A stretch of DNA of 64,000 nt from Begonia masoniana (Eukaryota > Streptophyta > Magnoliopsida > Cucurbitales > Begoniaceae), in contig CM039509.1 of NCBI GenBank assembly GCA_022432975.1, positions 8,881,575 to 8,945,574 on the forward strand. Direction: 5' to 3'. Positions 55,240 to 64,000 of the stretch are shown here, one piece after another. The notes under the pieces were generated by a model that was given only the letters and a program-made list of their open reading frames with translations, had not been told where the DNA came from and searched no databases. How positions within the stretch are numbered: position 1 is the stretch's first letter; each line of letters starts with the position of its first letter. The position numbers and the translations under genes are program-made.

Positions 55240-58200
55240 TGTAACGCCCCGAATTATCTAAACCCGGTTCGCTACATTTCACTCTATCATGACTAAGAAA
55301 TTTCGAATAAATTTTTAAAACTTCATTCGAAATTCAAAATTTGACATTTTCTAAACATTCAAAACATTTGAAAACTTTGCAGCGGAAAATCATTTAAAAC
55401 AACAATGAAGTTAGACAAACTGTAGAAAATATTGTTGGGGTGTTTAACGGAAATGTTGAAGTCATCTGCCGACGACAAGGTCAACGAAAGAAGCAGAAAT
55501 AGAAAACCGAAGACTTCTGCCGATGACGTCAGCCGGAAGGAATGAAAGCAAAAGACATCACTCGGTAGGCTTCATATACCGATGACGTGTACAACAACGC
55601 AACACCTTCTGCCGATAATGTCTACACAGCTTCCCTCTCGACTTCATCTGCCGATGAAGTCATCATAACTCCATACACCACTACATCTGCCGATGAAGTC
55701 AACATGACTTCATCTGCCGATAAAGTCAGCACAATTTCATCTCCCAACAGACAAGCGCACGACATCTACCGATAACGACAATATGACCCTTTCCGATAGA
55801 ATTAATATACACACTACATCTTCCGATTCTCTAAACGACAAAATCACTTAACTCTCTCGGACTGCACCTGCCGATCACTAAACAACAAACTTAATACTCT
55901 ACATCTTCCGATCGAATAAACTACATCTGCCGACACGTGCTACCCACGTGACCCCTTAAGACATCTACCGATAGACATCAACACAACTTCCTTCAACAGA
56001 ACGCAATAAACCTCTACGCATATCCACTGATACAAAATTATTCGACTCCTACCAATGGACTAAACAACATATATATAAACCAAGAAAACTTCGACTATCA
56101 ACCGGACTTAAAACATTTTACCAAAAATCCATTCATAACACTCCAAGTCATTGTATTGATAAAAATCAGTAAGAACATGAAAATCAGAAATTCTCAAAAA
56201 AAAATACGAAATCAAACAGCTGAGCTGTAGCCTCGTTACTAAAAACTCAATGTACTCAGATTAAATCATTAATCACTAAACCGCCTCATCTGTAGACAAA
56301 CATGCTAACCCCTCCTACTTAATTAAGGGGCAGATGAATTCCCTTACACTTGATCTGATCCCATGGTTCCCTTGGAGTGGATCAATTCTCCCAATGTCTA
56401 CATCCTTCCTACTTATTAGGGGCAGATGAATTCCCTTAACCTTGATCTGTCGCATACAGTTCATACCTTACCAGTTCCTTACATGAAAAGTCATTTTCGT
56501 AGTTTTAATAAAAGCATATGCATGGATAACAAAACATACAATCACGCACAAACCTACTGTTTTGTGATGTAGGGCCCGAAGGCACAAGCATACTTATACT
56601 TACCTGGATTCCTAGCAAATGCTCGGTTAGAGCTACTTCGGGGTTCGTCACCTATATTCATAACAAAATGTTAAACTTAATGCTAAACCGCCTCATCTGT
56701 AGACAACATGCTAAACCGCCTCATCTGTAGACAACATGCTAAACCGCCTCATCTGTAGACAACATGCTAAACCGCCTCATCTGTAGACAACATGCTAAAC
56801 CGCCTCATCTGTAGACAACATGCTAAACCGCCTCATCTGTAGACAACATGCTAAACCGCCTCATCTGTAGACAACATGCTAAACCGCCTCATCTGTAGAC
56901 AACATGCTAAACCGCCTCATCTGTAGACAACATGCTAAACCGCCTCATCTGTAGACAACATGCTAAACCGCCTCATCTGTAGACAACATGCTAAACCGCC
57001 TCATCTGTAGACAACATGCTAAACCGCCTCATCTGTAGACAACATGCTAAACCGCCTCATCTGTAGACAACATGCTAAACCGCCTCATCTGTAGACAACA
57101 TGCTAAACCGCCTCATCTGTAGACAACATGCTAAACCGCCTCATCTGTAGACAACATGCTAAACCGCCTCATCTGTAGACAACATGCTAAACCGCCTCAT
57201 CTGTAGACAACATGCTAAACCGCCTCATCTGTAGACAACATGCTAAACCGCCTCATCTGTAGACAACATGCTAAACCGCCTCATCTGTAGACAACATGCT
57301 AAACCGCCTCATCTGTAGACAACATGCTAAACCGCCTCATCTGTAGACAACATGCTAAACCGCCTCATCTGTAGACAACATGCTAAACCGCCTCATCTGT
57401 AGACAACATGCTAAACCGCCTCATCTGTAGACAACATGCTAAACCGCCTCATCTGTAGACAACATGCTAAACCGCCTCATCTGTAGACAACATGCTAAAC
57501 CGCCTCATCTGTAGACAACATGCTAAACCGCCTCATCTGTAGACAACATGCTAAACCGCCTCATCTGTAGACAACATGCTAAACCGCCTCATCTGTAGAC
57601 AACATGCTAAACCGCCTCATCTGTAGACAACATGCTAAACCGCCTCATCTGTAGACAACATGCTAAACCGCCTCATCTGTAAAACATGCTAAACCGCCCT
57701 CATCAGTTACCAAGTGAAGCCTGAATGCACTCCTTCAACATCCCTCTACTCCTCAACATGGTCAGGGGACACACCTGCTAACTCTTCTTTCGCCTACATC
57801 ACAAAACTCATCTATTAGCCTAATGCTAAGCAAGTAAAGCAATATATTTATATATGTAAAGTAATGCTGAACTTAAACTCCTAAACATGCAGTTTCTACT
57901 TTCTCATCTCTCAGTGGCATACACGTTCATTCACAACTTGATCTGATCCCATGGTTCCCTTGGGAGTGGGATCAATTCTCCCAATGTCTACATCCTCCTA
58001 CTTAATAAGGGGCAGATGAATTCCCTTAACACTTGATCTGATCCCATGGTTCCCTTGGGAGTGGGATCAATTCTCCCAATGTCTACATCCTCCTACTTAA
58101 TTAAGGGGCAGATGAATTCCCTTAACACTTGATCTGTCGCATACAGTTCATACCTTACCATTCCTTACATGAAAATTCATTTTCGTAGTTTTAATAAATC

Positions 58201-58809
58201 ATGATGCATGGATAACAGAAACATACAATCACGCACAAACCTACTGTTTTGTGATGTAGGCCCGAAGGCACAAGCAATACTTACTTACCTGGATTCCTAG
58301 CAAATGCTCGGTTAAGAGCTACTTCGGGGGTTCGTTCACCTATATTCATAAACAAAATGTTAAACCTTAATTTAAGCTATTCAGAAATCTAAGGAGTTGG
58401 TTTGACATTTCTATTTATCTAACATTCCCGATTCTGCTCTAACCCTCAAGCAGAATCTCTCACTCGCAACATTATCAAAATGCATACATTGGGATCCTTA
58501 AGCTACCTAGGTACCAAAATCAGCAATTAATCGAATCTAAACTCACCTTGGTTGGAGGAATCGGTGAGGAAATCGCCTAAAGAGTTCTGCTGGGTTGAGC
58601 TGAAAACCGAGAGTGAAATGAGTATGACGGCTATACCTCATTCAATCTTTCCTTAAATATGTTATCCATAACATAAATTGACAATTACCCTTATGCCCTC
58701 ACTTAGTTACTTATTAACCTAATTGATTTTTTACCCCGAATTTTATTCTATAAAATTCACACTTAGAAGATTAATAGGTTATTTTAATTCTAATAAACCG
58801 GGTGTTACA
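55240..58809 (-). repeat. 3' LTR of element K with internal duplication and array
   Basis: 3.57 kb. Minus-strand landmarks: mini-exon 58339-58289 (51 nt), arms on plus GTTTTGTGATGTAGG (58246-58260) and CCTACATCACAAAAC (57793-57807). A second copy of the mini-exon, donor and first arm lies at about 56640-56559. The segment has therefore been duplicated, with the 28-bp array between the copies. Roughly 95-bp repeats containing CTTGATCTGATCCCATGG lie at 56345-56455 and 57935-58140. Degenerate CATCTGCCGATGAAGTC repeats cover 55445-56050. Confidence 0.88.
56681..57705. repeat. 28-bp minisatellite, about 36-37 copies
   Basis: Unit AAACCGCCTCATCTGTAGAC plus AACATGCT, 28 bp, almost identical in every copy except the last (CTGTAAAACATGCT and GCCCTCATC). 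The near-absence of variants implies very recent expansion. A single related unit sits at about 56279-56310. In Q the homologous non-repeated segment follows the second putative acceptor (CTGATGAGGCGATTTAAC near 9970). Confidence 0.97.
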
Positions 58810-58844
58810 ATCTACCTTCCTTAAAAGAATTTTGTCCTCAAAAT

Positions 58845-59733
58845 TCAGTACCTGAACAATCTTGGATGCTGGTCCATCATGTCTTGCTGGCGTTCCCAAG
58901 TTGTCTCCTCTATATTCTGATGATGCCATAAGACTTTCACTAGCGGAACTTCCTTGTTGCGTAATACTTTCACTGCATAATCCAAGATTCTTACTGGTCT
59001 CTCCTCATAGGTCAGTGTAGGTTGAATTTCAATGTTCTGCTGTTCCACAATCTGAGATGGATCCCTCAAGCACTTCTTAAGCATAGAAATATGGAACACA
59101 TTGTGGATTCCTTCCATAGAGTCTTGCAATTGCAGCTCATATGCTGATTTTCCAATCCTCTTCAAGATTGAGAAAGGTCCAACGTATCTTGGGTTAAGCT
59201 TCCCTCTCTTCCCAAATCTCACAACTCCTTTGAATGGTGATACCTTAAGAAAAACCTCACTACCAACTTCAAACTCTAACTCTCTGCGTCTTCTGTCAGC
59301 ATAGCTTTTCTGTCGACTTTGAGCTGTTAAGATCCTCTGACGGATGAGAGCAACCTTCTCAACAGTTTGCTGCACAATATCAGGACCAAGTAACTGTGCT
59401 TCACCAACTTCATCCCAGTACAAGGGTGATCTGCATTTTCGTCCATACAATGCTTCATACGGTGCCATTCTTATTGTTGCCTGAAAGCTGTTATTGTAAG
59501 AGAACTCTACCAGAGCTAGGTACTTACTCCAAGAGCCTTGGAAATCTAAAACACATGCACGGAGCATATCTTCTAGAATCTGAATAGTTCTTTCGGATTG
59601 TCCATCAGTTTGAGGGTGAAAGGCCGTGCTAAAGTTAAGTTGTGTTCCCATAGCCTTATGCAAACTTTTCCAAAACTTAGATGTAAATCTAGAGTCTCGG
59701 TCTGAAACTATAGTGCTTGGAACTCCATGCAAT
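58845..59733 (-). pseudogene. Element K integrase C-terminal half and chromodomain
   Basis: Minus strand from [19 protein letters not shown] through [20 protein letters not shown] and [14 protein letters not shown] to the chromodomain [20 protein letters not shown] and [10 protein letters not shown]. The frame is open to its stop at 58845. The start is cut at the junction with the LTR of H, so the integrase lacks its zinc region and first catalytic aspartate. Confidence 0.92.
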
Positions 59734-59898
59734 CTAACGATCCGATTTTCCAAATTTCTCATATTTCACCATAAATTCCAATTTATCATTACGGCTTCGT
59801 TAAAACTTTCTGTTCGCAAAACGGACAAAATCTGATATATTTACAAAATTGCCGCATATTGGAATAAAAATTTAAAGCCCATAAAGTCGGGCGTTACA

Positions 59899-60250
59899 GC
59901 TGGAAAGAAACTTTGATTTCCCTAGATGTCCGAACCACCGGAGACTCCGCGACTGGGGGCAAAGTCTTATCTGAACAGAGCTCATCCATTTCTAGATCCA
60001 TGTCCAGTGATAAATCACCAGAAGCTTCCTGTTTATGTAAGAACTGTCCAATCAGCTTCGAAGGTGGATCGTCCAGAGTTGGCCATTGTCGCGCCAAATC
60101 AAAGCTAGCACCCGTTCTAGCAGTAGAACGAGTCACATTATCTCCGTCTTCAACGTCGTTCCAGAAATCATAACTACAGTTCCGGAATATGTTTCCTCGA
60201 GTGTTCTTTGAATCCATCGTTCTGGAGTCAAAAGAAGAATCGCCGTCGTC
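59899..60250 (-). pseudogene. MscS-like mechanosensitive channel N-terminal fragment fused to G gag
   Basis: Minus strand, in the gag frame: IFRNCSYDFWNDVEDGDNVT, DDPPSKLIGQFLHKQEASGD, SLDMDLEMDEL and SREIKVSFQ. These are hallmarks of the cytosolic N-terminus of plant MscS-like (MSL) plasma-membrane channels, which act as tension-gated ion channels. Only the N-terminal segment is present, with no membrane helices. The fusion point follows the gag sequence QPPPRFTKI at about 60250. Confidence 0.75.
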
Positions 60251-60715
60251 GATTTTTGTAAATCTTGGTGGCGGCTGGAAACCGACTTGTAGATGCTCCT
60301 CCGTGGCTAGAGGTGCTGAGTAGGGCACAGGTTGGATTCCCGGCGTCCTGGGTTTTTCGCCTGGGTTGGTTGCTCCGCGCGGCCCCGATCCAGAATCCAG
60401 CTTGGAGTGTGCTAGCGTGGTCAGCATTGCTAGTATCGCCTCCTGAGTCGTTTTCATCGCCTTCTGGGTCCTTTTCATCGCCTCCTAGGTCATTTTCAGG
60501 TCCTGAAAACTTTGATCGTTATTGGTCGTCTTCACTGCAACGCTAGCCAGCTCGTTTTTCAGCTCCTGAAATCCCTCAGTGAGTTTTCTCAGGCTCTCTG
60601 TTGACCCAAGTTGAACAGAACCGTATTCTTCACTCTCTTCGTCGAGCTGAAGAACAGAATCGTATTCTTCACTCTCTTCGTCTGATTTTGCTCTCGTTGC
60701 AGCCATCCCTCCCAT
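60251..60715 (-). pseudogene. Element G gag N-terminus
   Basis: Minus strand from the ATG at 60715 (or 60706): MAATRAKSDEESEEYDS, a repeated acidic DEESEEYGSV motif, the coiled coil LRKLTEGFQELKNEL, a TAG at 60487-60485, then the same frame continues with AILAMLTTLAHSKLDSG and QPPPRFTKI. Same plan as the gag of A (1168-1418). In a Reina element the capsid domain would follow; here it is replaced by MscS-like channel sequence. Confidence 0.78.
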
Positions 60716-60722
60716 CGTAGCT

Positions 60723-60734
60723 GCTCTGATACCA
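60723..60734 (-). other. Primer-binding site of element G
   Basis: TGGTATCAGAGC on the minus strand, a perfect initiator tRNA-Met complement, two bases from the LTR end at 60737. Confidence 0.9.
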
Positions 60735-60736
60735 CT

Positions 60737-60789
60737 TGTTGTGTAACCCATGGTTCACAACGGAGAATCGGAAAACTCCACTATATTGC
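60737..60789 (-). repeat. 5' LTR remnant of element G
   Basis: Fifty-three bases matching 44207-44257 (TGTTGTGTAACCC...), with few differences, then cut at 60790 by the terminus of J. The remaining LTR should reappear right of the window. Confidence 0.85.
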
Positions 60790-62478
60790 TGTTGCGAAAA
60801 ATCGTGATACGCAAGTGCACGTGTCGCAAAAGTAATAAAATGTGTGTAAGTACGAGTGTCGATCCCACGAGGAATAAATATGTTAAATATTGAATATGTA
60901 AATTTCAGTTTAATTTGAAAAGAAATAATAAGTTGATGATTTTAAGATTTTAAACTAAAATAATTCAAATAAAAGAAATTTAACAATTCAAATAATAGAA
61001 TTAAATATAAAAGAGTAAGATTATATGATGAGAAAATCCAGGGTTCCGATTTCACTTAGCTAATCCTATTTATTAGCCCTAATTCAAGTAATTAAATCCT
61101 ATTTCTATGTGTTGATGGCAATTTCACGAAAATATTTATCAATCTCTCTCGAGCAAAGACAAACTTATTCAACTAACGAATTATCACCTCTCGGTCTCTA
61201 ATCCTGAGAATTAATTGAATACATTAGGAACAAGAAATTATATTACCACTCAAACGTCCTAACTATCTCTAGCCTAGGATCCTTTTTAAGGCAAAATATT
61301 CAGTGCACGGTTAAATTCTCCGCTCTCGCATCCCGAATCAACCCTAAAGTTCTTAGTTTTGGTGATCAAGCAAACCTAAGCATTACGTCCAGAATAGATT
61401 ACTCAACACAGAACAGGAACAGGAAATTAAATACTTGAATTAAGAAAAATAAATAATCATAACTAGGCTACATCGAAACCCTAGAACAAACGTTTAGTTC
61501 ATGCTAGAAGATAAATAAACAACGGAAATATTATAGAGTTGCATAATAAAACAGTAGAAAGAAAAAGAAAAGAAAAGAAAACTAAAATAAAAATCGCCCC
61601 TCTCGCCAAGAATCGCCGTGGAAAAGCTCTCTGCCGACTCCAGGATTTTGAATGTTAAGCTGCTCAGGCGTCCCCAATTTAGGTCTGCAGTTGAGTTTTT
61701 ATTGACGTTTTTCAACTGTTCAATGATCAGGATTTAATCACGCTTCTAATCAATGGCTCATATTAAAACACGTTGTCTTTCCATATAAGATTTGGTGAGC
61801 GATCAGTCGCTGTCTTTGTAAGGCGCACGGTCGCTGCAATCTTTTGCTCCATCTTGTATAAATGTGTGGCAGCGATCGGTCTCTGTAGTTTATAGGAATT
61901 GATCGCTGCCTCTTTTCTGTGCAATATAACATAGCGATCGGTCTCTAGCAGTTGTAGAGATCGATCGCGGCATTTCTTTGTAGCATATGTGTGGCGATCG
62001 ATCTCTGCAATTCACAGAGATCGATCGCTGCTTCCTTTTTCAAGTGATCGCTGTTGTCTTATGTAAATGTATGTGGCGATCGATCTCTGTCAAGCATAGA
62101 AATCGATCGCTGCTGCTCTTGGGTAATTGCTTGGCACATGTTGTGATCAGGTGATGCATATCTTGAGAAATCGATCGCTGCATACCCATGGAGATCAATC
62201 GCTGCAAGAAGGTAATTTTATAGAAATCGATCGCTGCCTTGTTTCTCTAAATTCGTCACTTTTCAAGCGATCAATGGCTTCCAATTGATCGCTCAGCAGG
62301 TGCTCCATTCTTTTCTTCTCTTCAGCTTCCATTTTCTTTTATTCTCTTGTTCCTGTTCTAATTATAATTGCTGCAAACTTGGCACAAAATTGATCAAATT
62401 CCTTCAATCACTTGAGAGAAACTTATCAAATCAAATATGCAGAGTATAAATAAGTGTGTAAAATACACACTTATCACA
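60790..62478 (-). repeat. 3' LTR of element J
   Basis: About 1.69 kb, ending ACACTTATCACA on the plus strand, with the exact last two bases uncertain. It contains a cluster of GCGATCGATCTCTGC / AGAGATCGATCGC hairpins at 61795-62290. Confidence 0.6.
61795..62290. repeat. GATCGATCGC hairpin cluster in J
   Basis: At least eight GCGATCGRTC or GATCGATCGCTGC elements, often paired as GCGATCGATCTCTGC...AGAGATCGATCGC around 61990-62035. Similar in style, not in exact sequence, to the clusters in L, O and H. Confidence 0.8.
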
Positions 62479-64000
62479 CCCCCAAACTTGAATGAAAGCT
62501 TGTCCTCAAGCGAACAAATATAAGCATAGAATTCTAGCATAATTTATTCAGGAATTTCTAAAAATTAAAGTCCGCAAAATATTTAAAATTTTCATGGTAA
62601 AAATTATCTAAATCATAGTTCGCAATATTTCGTCTCAGCTTGATATTTGCATGCAAATAAACCATCTAAATAAACACTTTCAATAATACAACTCATGATA
62701 TCACATTGAGAGAAATTTTATCAGAAATACTTGTGTGTGTATATGCTCAAACTCATTCTCGTTTAACTGATAGATCTATAATTGTGTCTTATGAGAAGGG
62801 AAATCAAAAATACCTCTCAGGGTCACTCCATCCACTCTTATTGTTCATCAGTCTTGCCCATTATTCACTAATAACAATTATGAATAAACAGAATAAAAGT
62901 CGATAGGTCTTTAATTAAGCTTGTAATGTAAGGCCGGGTTATAAAGTAGGAAATTTTTGGATTCAAGCGAAGCTCTAGAGCACAATCCATCCTTATGTCA
63001 CCCTCACTTCTTACACTCATTTGAACTCTTTTCTAATAGTTAACTCAATAATCCCCCCAAACTTGTCTCACTCTCTATTTTTCAAAACTAACTCCTTTGT
63101 CAATGTCAAACATAAAATATAAATAATGATAAGAACAACAAATTAAATAGCACATAAAAAATTGTTCTACTAGTGAACAATTCAACTTTCTACTAACTTT
63201 GAATTTTTTTTTTTTTTTTTTTTTTTTTTTGAAAAATAAAATCTCAAAATACTACAACTTAGACAATTGACAAAAGAATTAGTTCTGATTCTCACCACTA
63301 CTTTCTCCAACTCTTCCCATAAAATGTACCCACAACCCTGTGCTCAATAAATAGGATAGTCAAAATAATTTCAGGGTAGGTTAAGTTAGGGTTGACAAAA
63401 TAGTGGTAAATAAAGGTTCAAATAGGAGACTAGGGGTGCCATTTAAATGACACAAATAGGGTATGTCAATAAAGGCTCAAACGGTCCAAAGATGGCCTAA
63501 GTCATTCTCTTATGTCTGCAAAAATCATAATTTATATTCATGAATGCAGGGCAAAACCAAGACAATTTAATCCTCACTAATCGCTCACTAAATTTAAATG
63601 GAGCTCACTCCCTTTCAGTGTTTACACTCAAGCACTCCCTTACTGTGTTTAGGCTCTCGATCTCAAGACAACAATTTATATCATTATCAGCTAAATTTAA
63701 ATAAGAATGAACATTTCCACACAAACAAGTATAACTTCCTAAGCTCCAATCAATGCTACTATCACAAATCGTACTATCTCAAAATCTATTCAGAAGTTAA
63801 AACAGGCATCAATCAAAGGTGCAATCATCGACACTTTGAACCAATGAAATAAATAATCATACCATAGAATTTCAAAATATTAAGCAGACTTACACCCCCC
63901 AAACTTGAAATAAACATTGTCCCCAATGTAAACAAGGCATACGCGAAAAATAAGAAAGGGGATAGTGTACCTCGTGTGGGGCCCGGTAGCAGTGTGGTGG
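62479..64000 (-). other. Internal non-coding region of element J
   Basis: AT-rich, with a poly-T run at 63207-63230 and two polypurine-like tracts (plus CCCCCAAACTTG at 62479 and CCCCCCAAACTTGAAATA at about 63895). Small frames here lack recognisable domains. Confidence 0.5.

Larger units (their letters stand above)
55240..59733 (-). mobile_element. Element K: truncated Tekay/Del-like element (Q/M family) inside LTR of H
   Basis: Minus-strand 3' LTR 55240-58809 plus the C-terminal half of pol (58845 to about 59733). The left flank is ACTTG (55235-55239). The right half of K (5' LTR, gag, protease, RT, RNase H) is missing: integrase sequence runs directly into the end of H's LTR at CTAACGAT (59734-59741), shared by both parents. 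The LTR has ends TGTAACGCCCCG and AACCGGGTGTTACA on the plus strand. Confidence 0.9.
46920..59898 (-). mobile_element. Element H: recent Tekay/Del-like chromovirus inserted in G (host of K)
   Basis: Perfect TSD GCTGG (46915-46919, 59899-59903). Minus-strand element: 5' LTR 53944-59898 (interrupted by K), primer site 53928-53939, gag-pol 53779-49355, 3' LTR 46920-49314. Termini on the minus strand are TGTAACGCCCGAC and AGGGTCGTTACA. The 1.3 kb comparable between its LTRs differs at only about eight or nine bases by eye, so H is among the youngest insertions here. Three in-frame stops now block gag-pol. Confidence 0.94.
53944..59898 (-). repeat. 5' LTR of element H, interrupted by K and partly deleted
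   Basis: H sequence covers 53944-55239 and about 59734-59898. Compared with the left LTR, about 0.93 kb (48215-49150 equivalent) is missing together with the 5' part of K. CCTACACCATAA at 54961 preserves one inverted-repeat arm, the partner having been deleted. Includes an (AT)n run at 54186-54265 and the hairpin cluster at 54280-54435. Confidence 0.88.
44207..60789 (-). mobile_element. Element G: gene-transducing Reina-like LTR retroelement (host of H)
   Basis: Minus-strand element. 5' LTR remnant 60737-60789 (cut by J), primer site 60723-60734, gag start 60715, polypurine tract 44491-44503, 3' LTR 44207-44490. H (46920-59898, TSD GCTGG) is nested. Without H the visible internal region is only about 3.3 kb. 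It contains gag followed by pieces of at least five host genes and no RT, RNase H or integrase. Gag and the short LTRs resemble those of element A. The left TSD candidate is GAGGA (44202-44206); its partner would lie beyond the window. Confidence 0.82.
60790..64000 (-). mobile_element. Element J: Tat/Athila-like Ty3/gypsy element, 3' end
   Basis: Starts TGTTGCGAAAAATCGTGATA and carries GCAAGTGCACGTG and GTCGATCCCACGAGG, motifs I associate with LTRs of Tat/Athila-type plant elements. The LTR runs to about 62478. Beyond it the minus-strand polypurine CAAGTTTGGGGG marks the internal side, and a second CAAGTTTGGGGGG lies at about 63897-63909. Positions 62479-64000 show no convincing protein frame, as expected for the long 3' untranslated region of these elements. 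The coding part lies outside the window. Confidence 0.6.

Noticed and set aside
63598..63852. 84-codon frame as a gene
   Set aside because: Low-complexity Asn/Tyr/Lys-rich frame in the non-coding 3' region of element J with no recognisable domain.

Overview
The window is nuclear DNA of a flowering plant, very probably a eudicot. Evidence: plant Ty3/gypsy chromoviruses (Tekay/Del-like and Reina-like), a Ty1/copia element, primer-binding sites matching initiator tRNA-Met, fragments of plant nuclear genes (APM1-type aminopeptidase, P-type Ca-ATPase, MscS-like channel, SF3B1) and two copies of a plant-specific B3-domain (DUF313-type) gene. The species cannot be named from the sequence. Only about 3.5 kb is not transposon (1-838, 22566-24236, 43190-44206), so this looks like heterochromatic, transposon-packed DNA built by repeated nesting.

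Layout. Two tandem B3 paralogues are both destroyed. Copy 1 (about 338-838, resuming at 22566) is split by a Reina-like chromovirus, element A (839-22565). A itself holds a Tekay-like element B (1419-12319), whose 3' LTR holds solo LTR Q (8495-11059), and a 5.6-kb solo LTR C (14315-19929) swollen by about 112 copies of a 31-bp minisatellite. Between the B3 copies lies a minus-strand Ty1/copia element N (24237-43189). N holds a tandem LTR-internal-LTR-internal-LTR gag-protease element P (25366-33492, itself hit by a small solo LTR R), solo LTR L (34480-39353, containing solo LTR M 36245-38445) and solo LTR O (39786-42384). B3 copy 2 (43607-44206) is broken by minus-strand element G (44207 to at least 60789). 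G holds Tekay-like element H (46920-59898), itself invaded by K (55240-59733). G's 5' LTR is cut by a minus-strand Tat/Athila-like element J that runs off the right edge. Most boundaries are fixed by 5-bp target-site duplications (TSDs), given in the entries.

The main finding is element G. It has LTR ends, a tRNA-Met primer-binding site, a polypurine tract and a gag start like a small Reina-type retrotransposon. No reverse transcriptase, RNase H or integrase remains. In their place is a patchwork of host-gene pieces: an MscS-like channel N-terminus fused in frame to gag, a glycine-rich segment, a Ca-ATPase piece, an inverted piece resembling a zinc-finger C3H1 protein, an SF3B1 piece and an apparently intron-free APM1 aminopeptidase piece. 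It resembles a gene-transducing retroelement of the kind known from maize Bs1.

A second theme is a shared architecture in the long Tekay-type LTRs (B, Q, M, L, O, C, H, K). Where complete, they carry AG/GTAAG, then an AG/GTG-type acceptor, a roughly 45-nt mini-exon, AG/GTAAGT, and a second acceptor TGTAG/GTG. An inverted repeat (CCTACATCA... paired with ...TGATGTAGG) sits just inside the second putative intron. Its sequence changes in a compensated way between families, and minisatellites expand within or next to this module.
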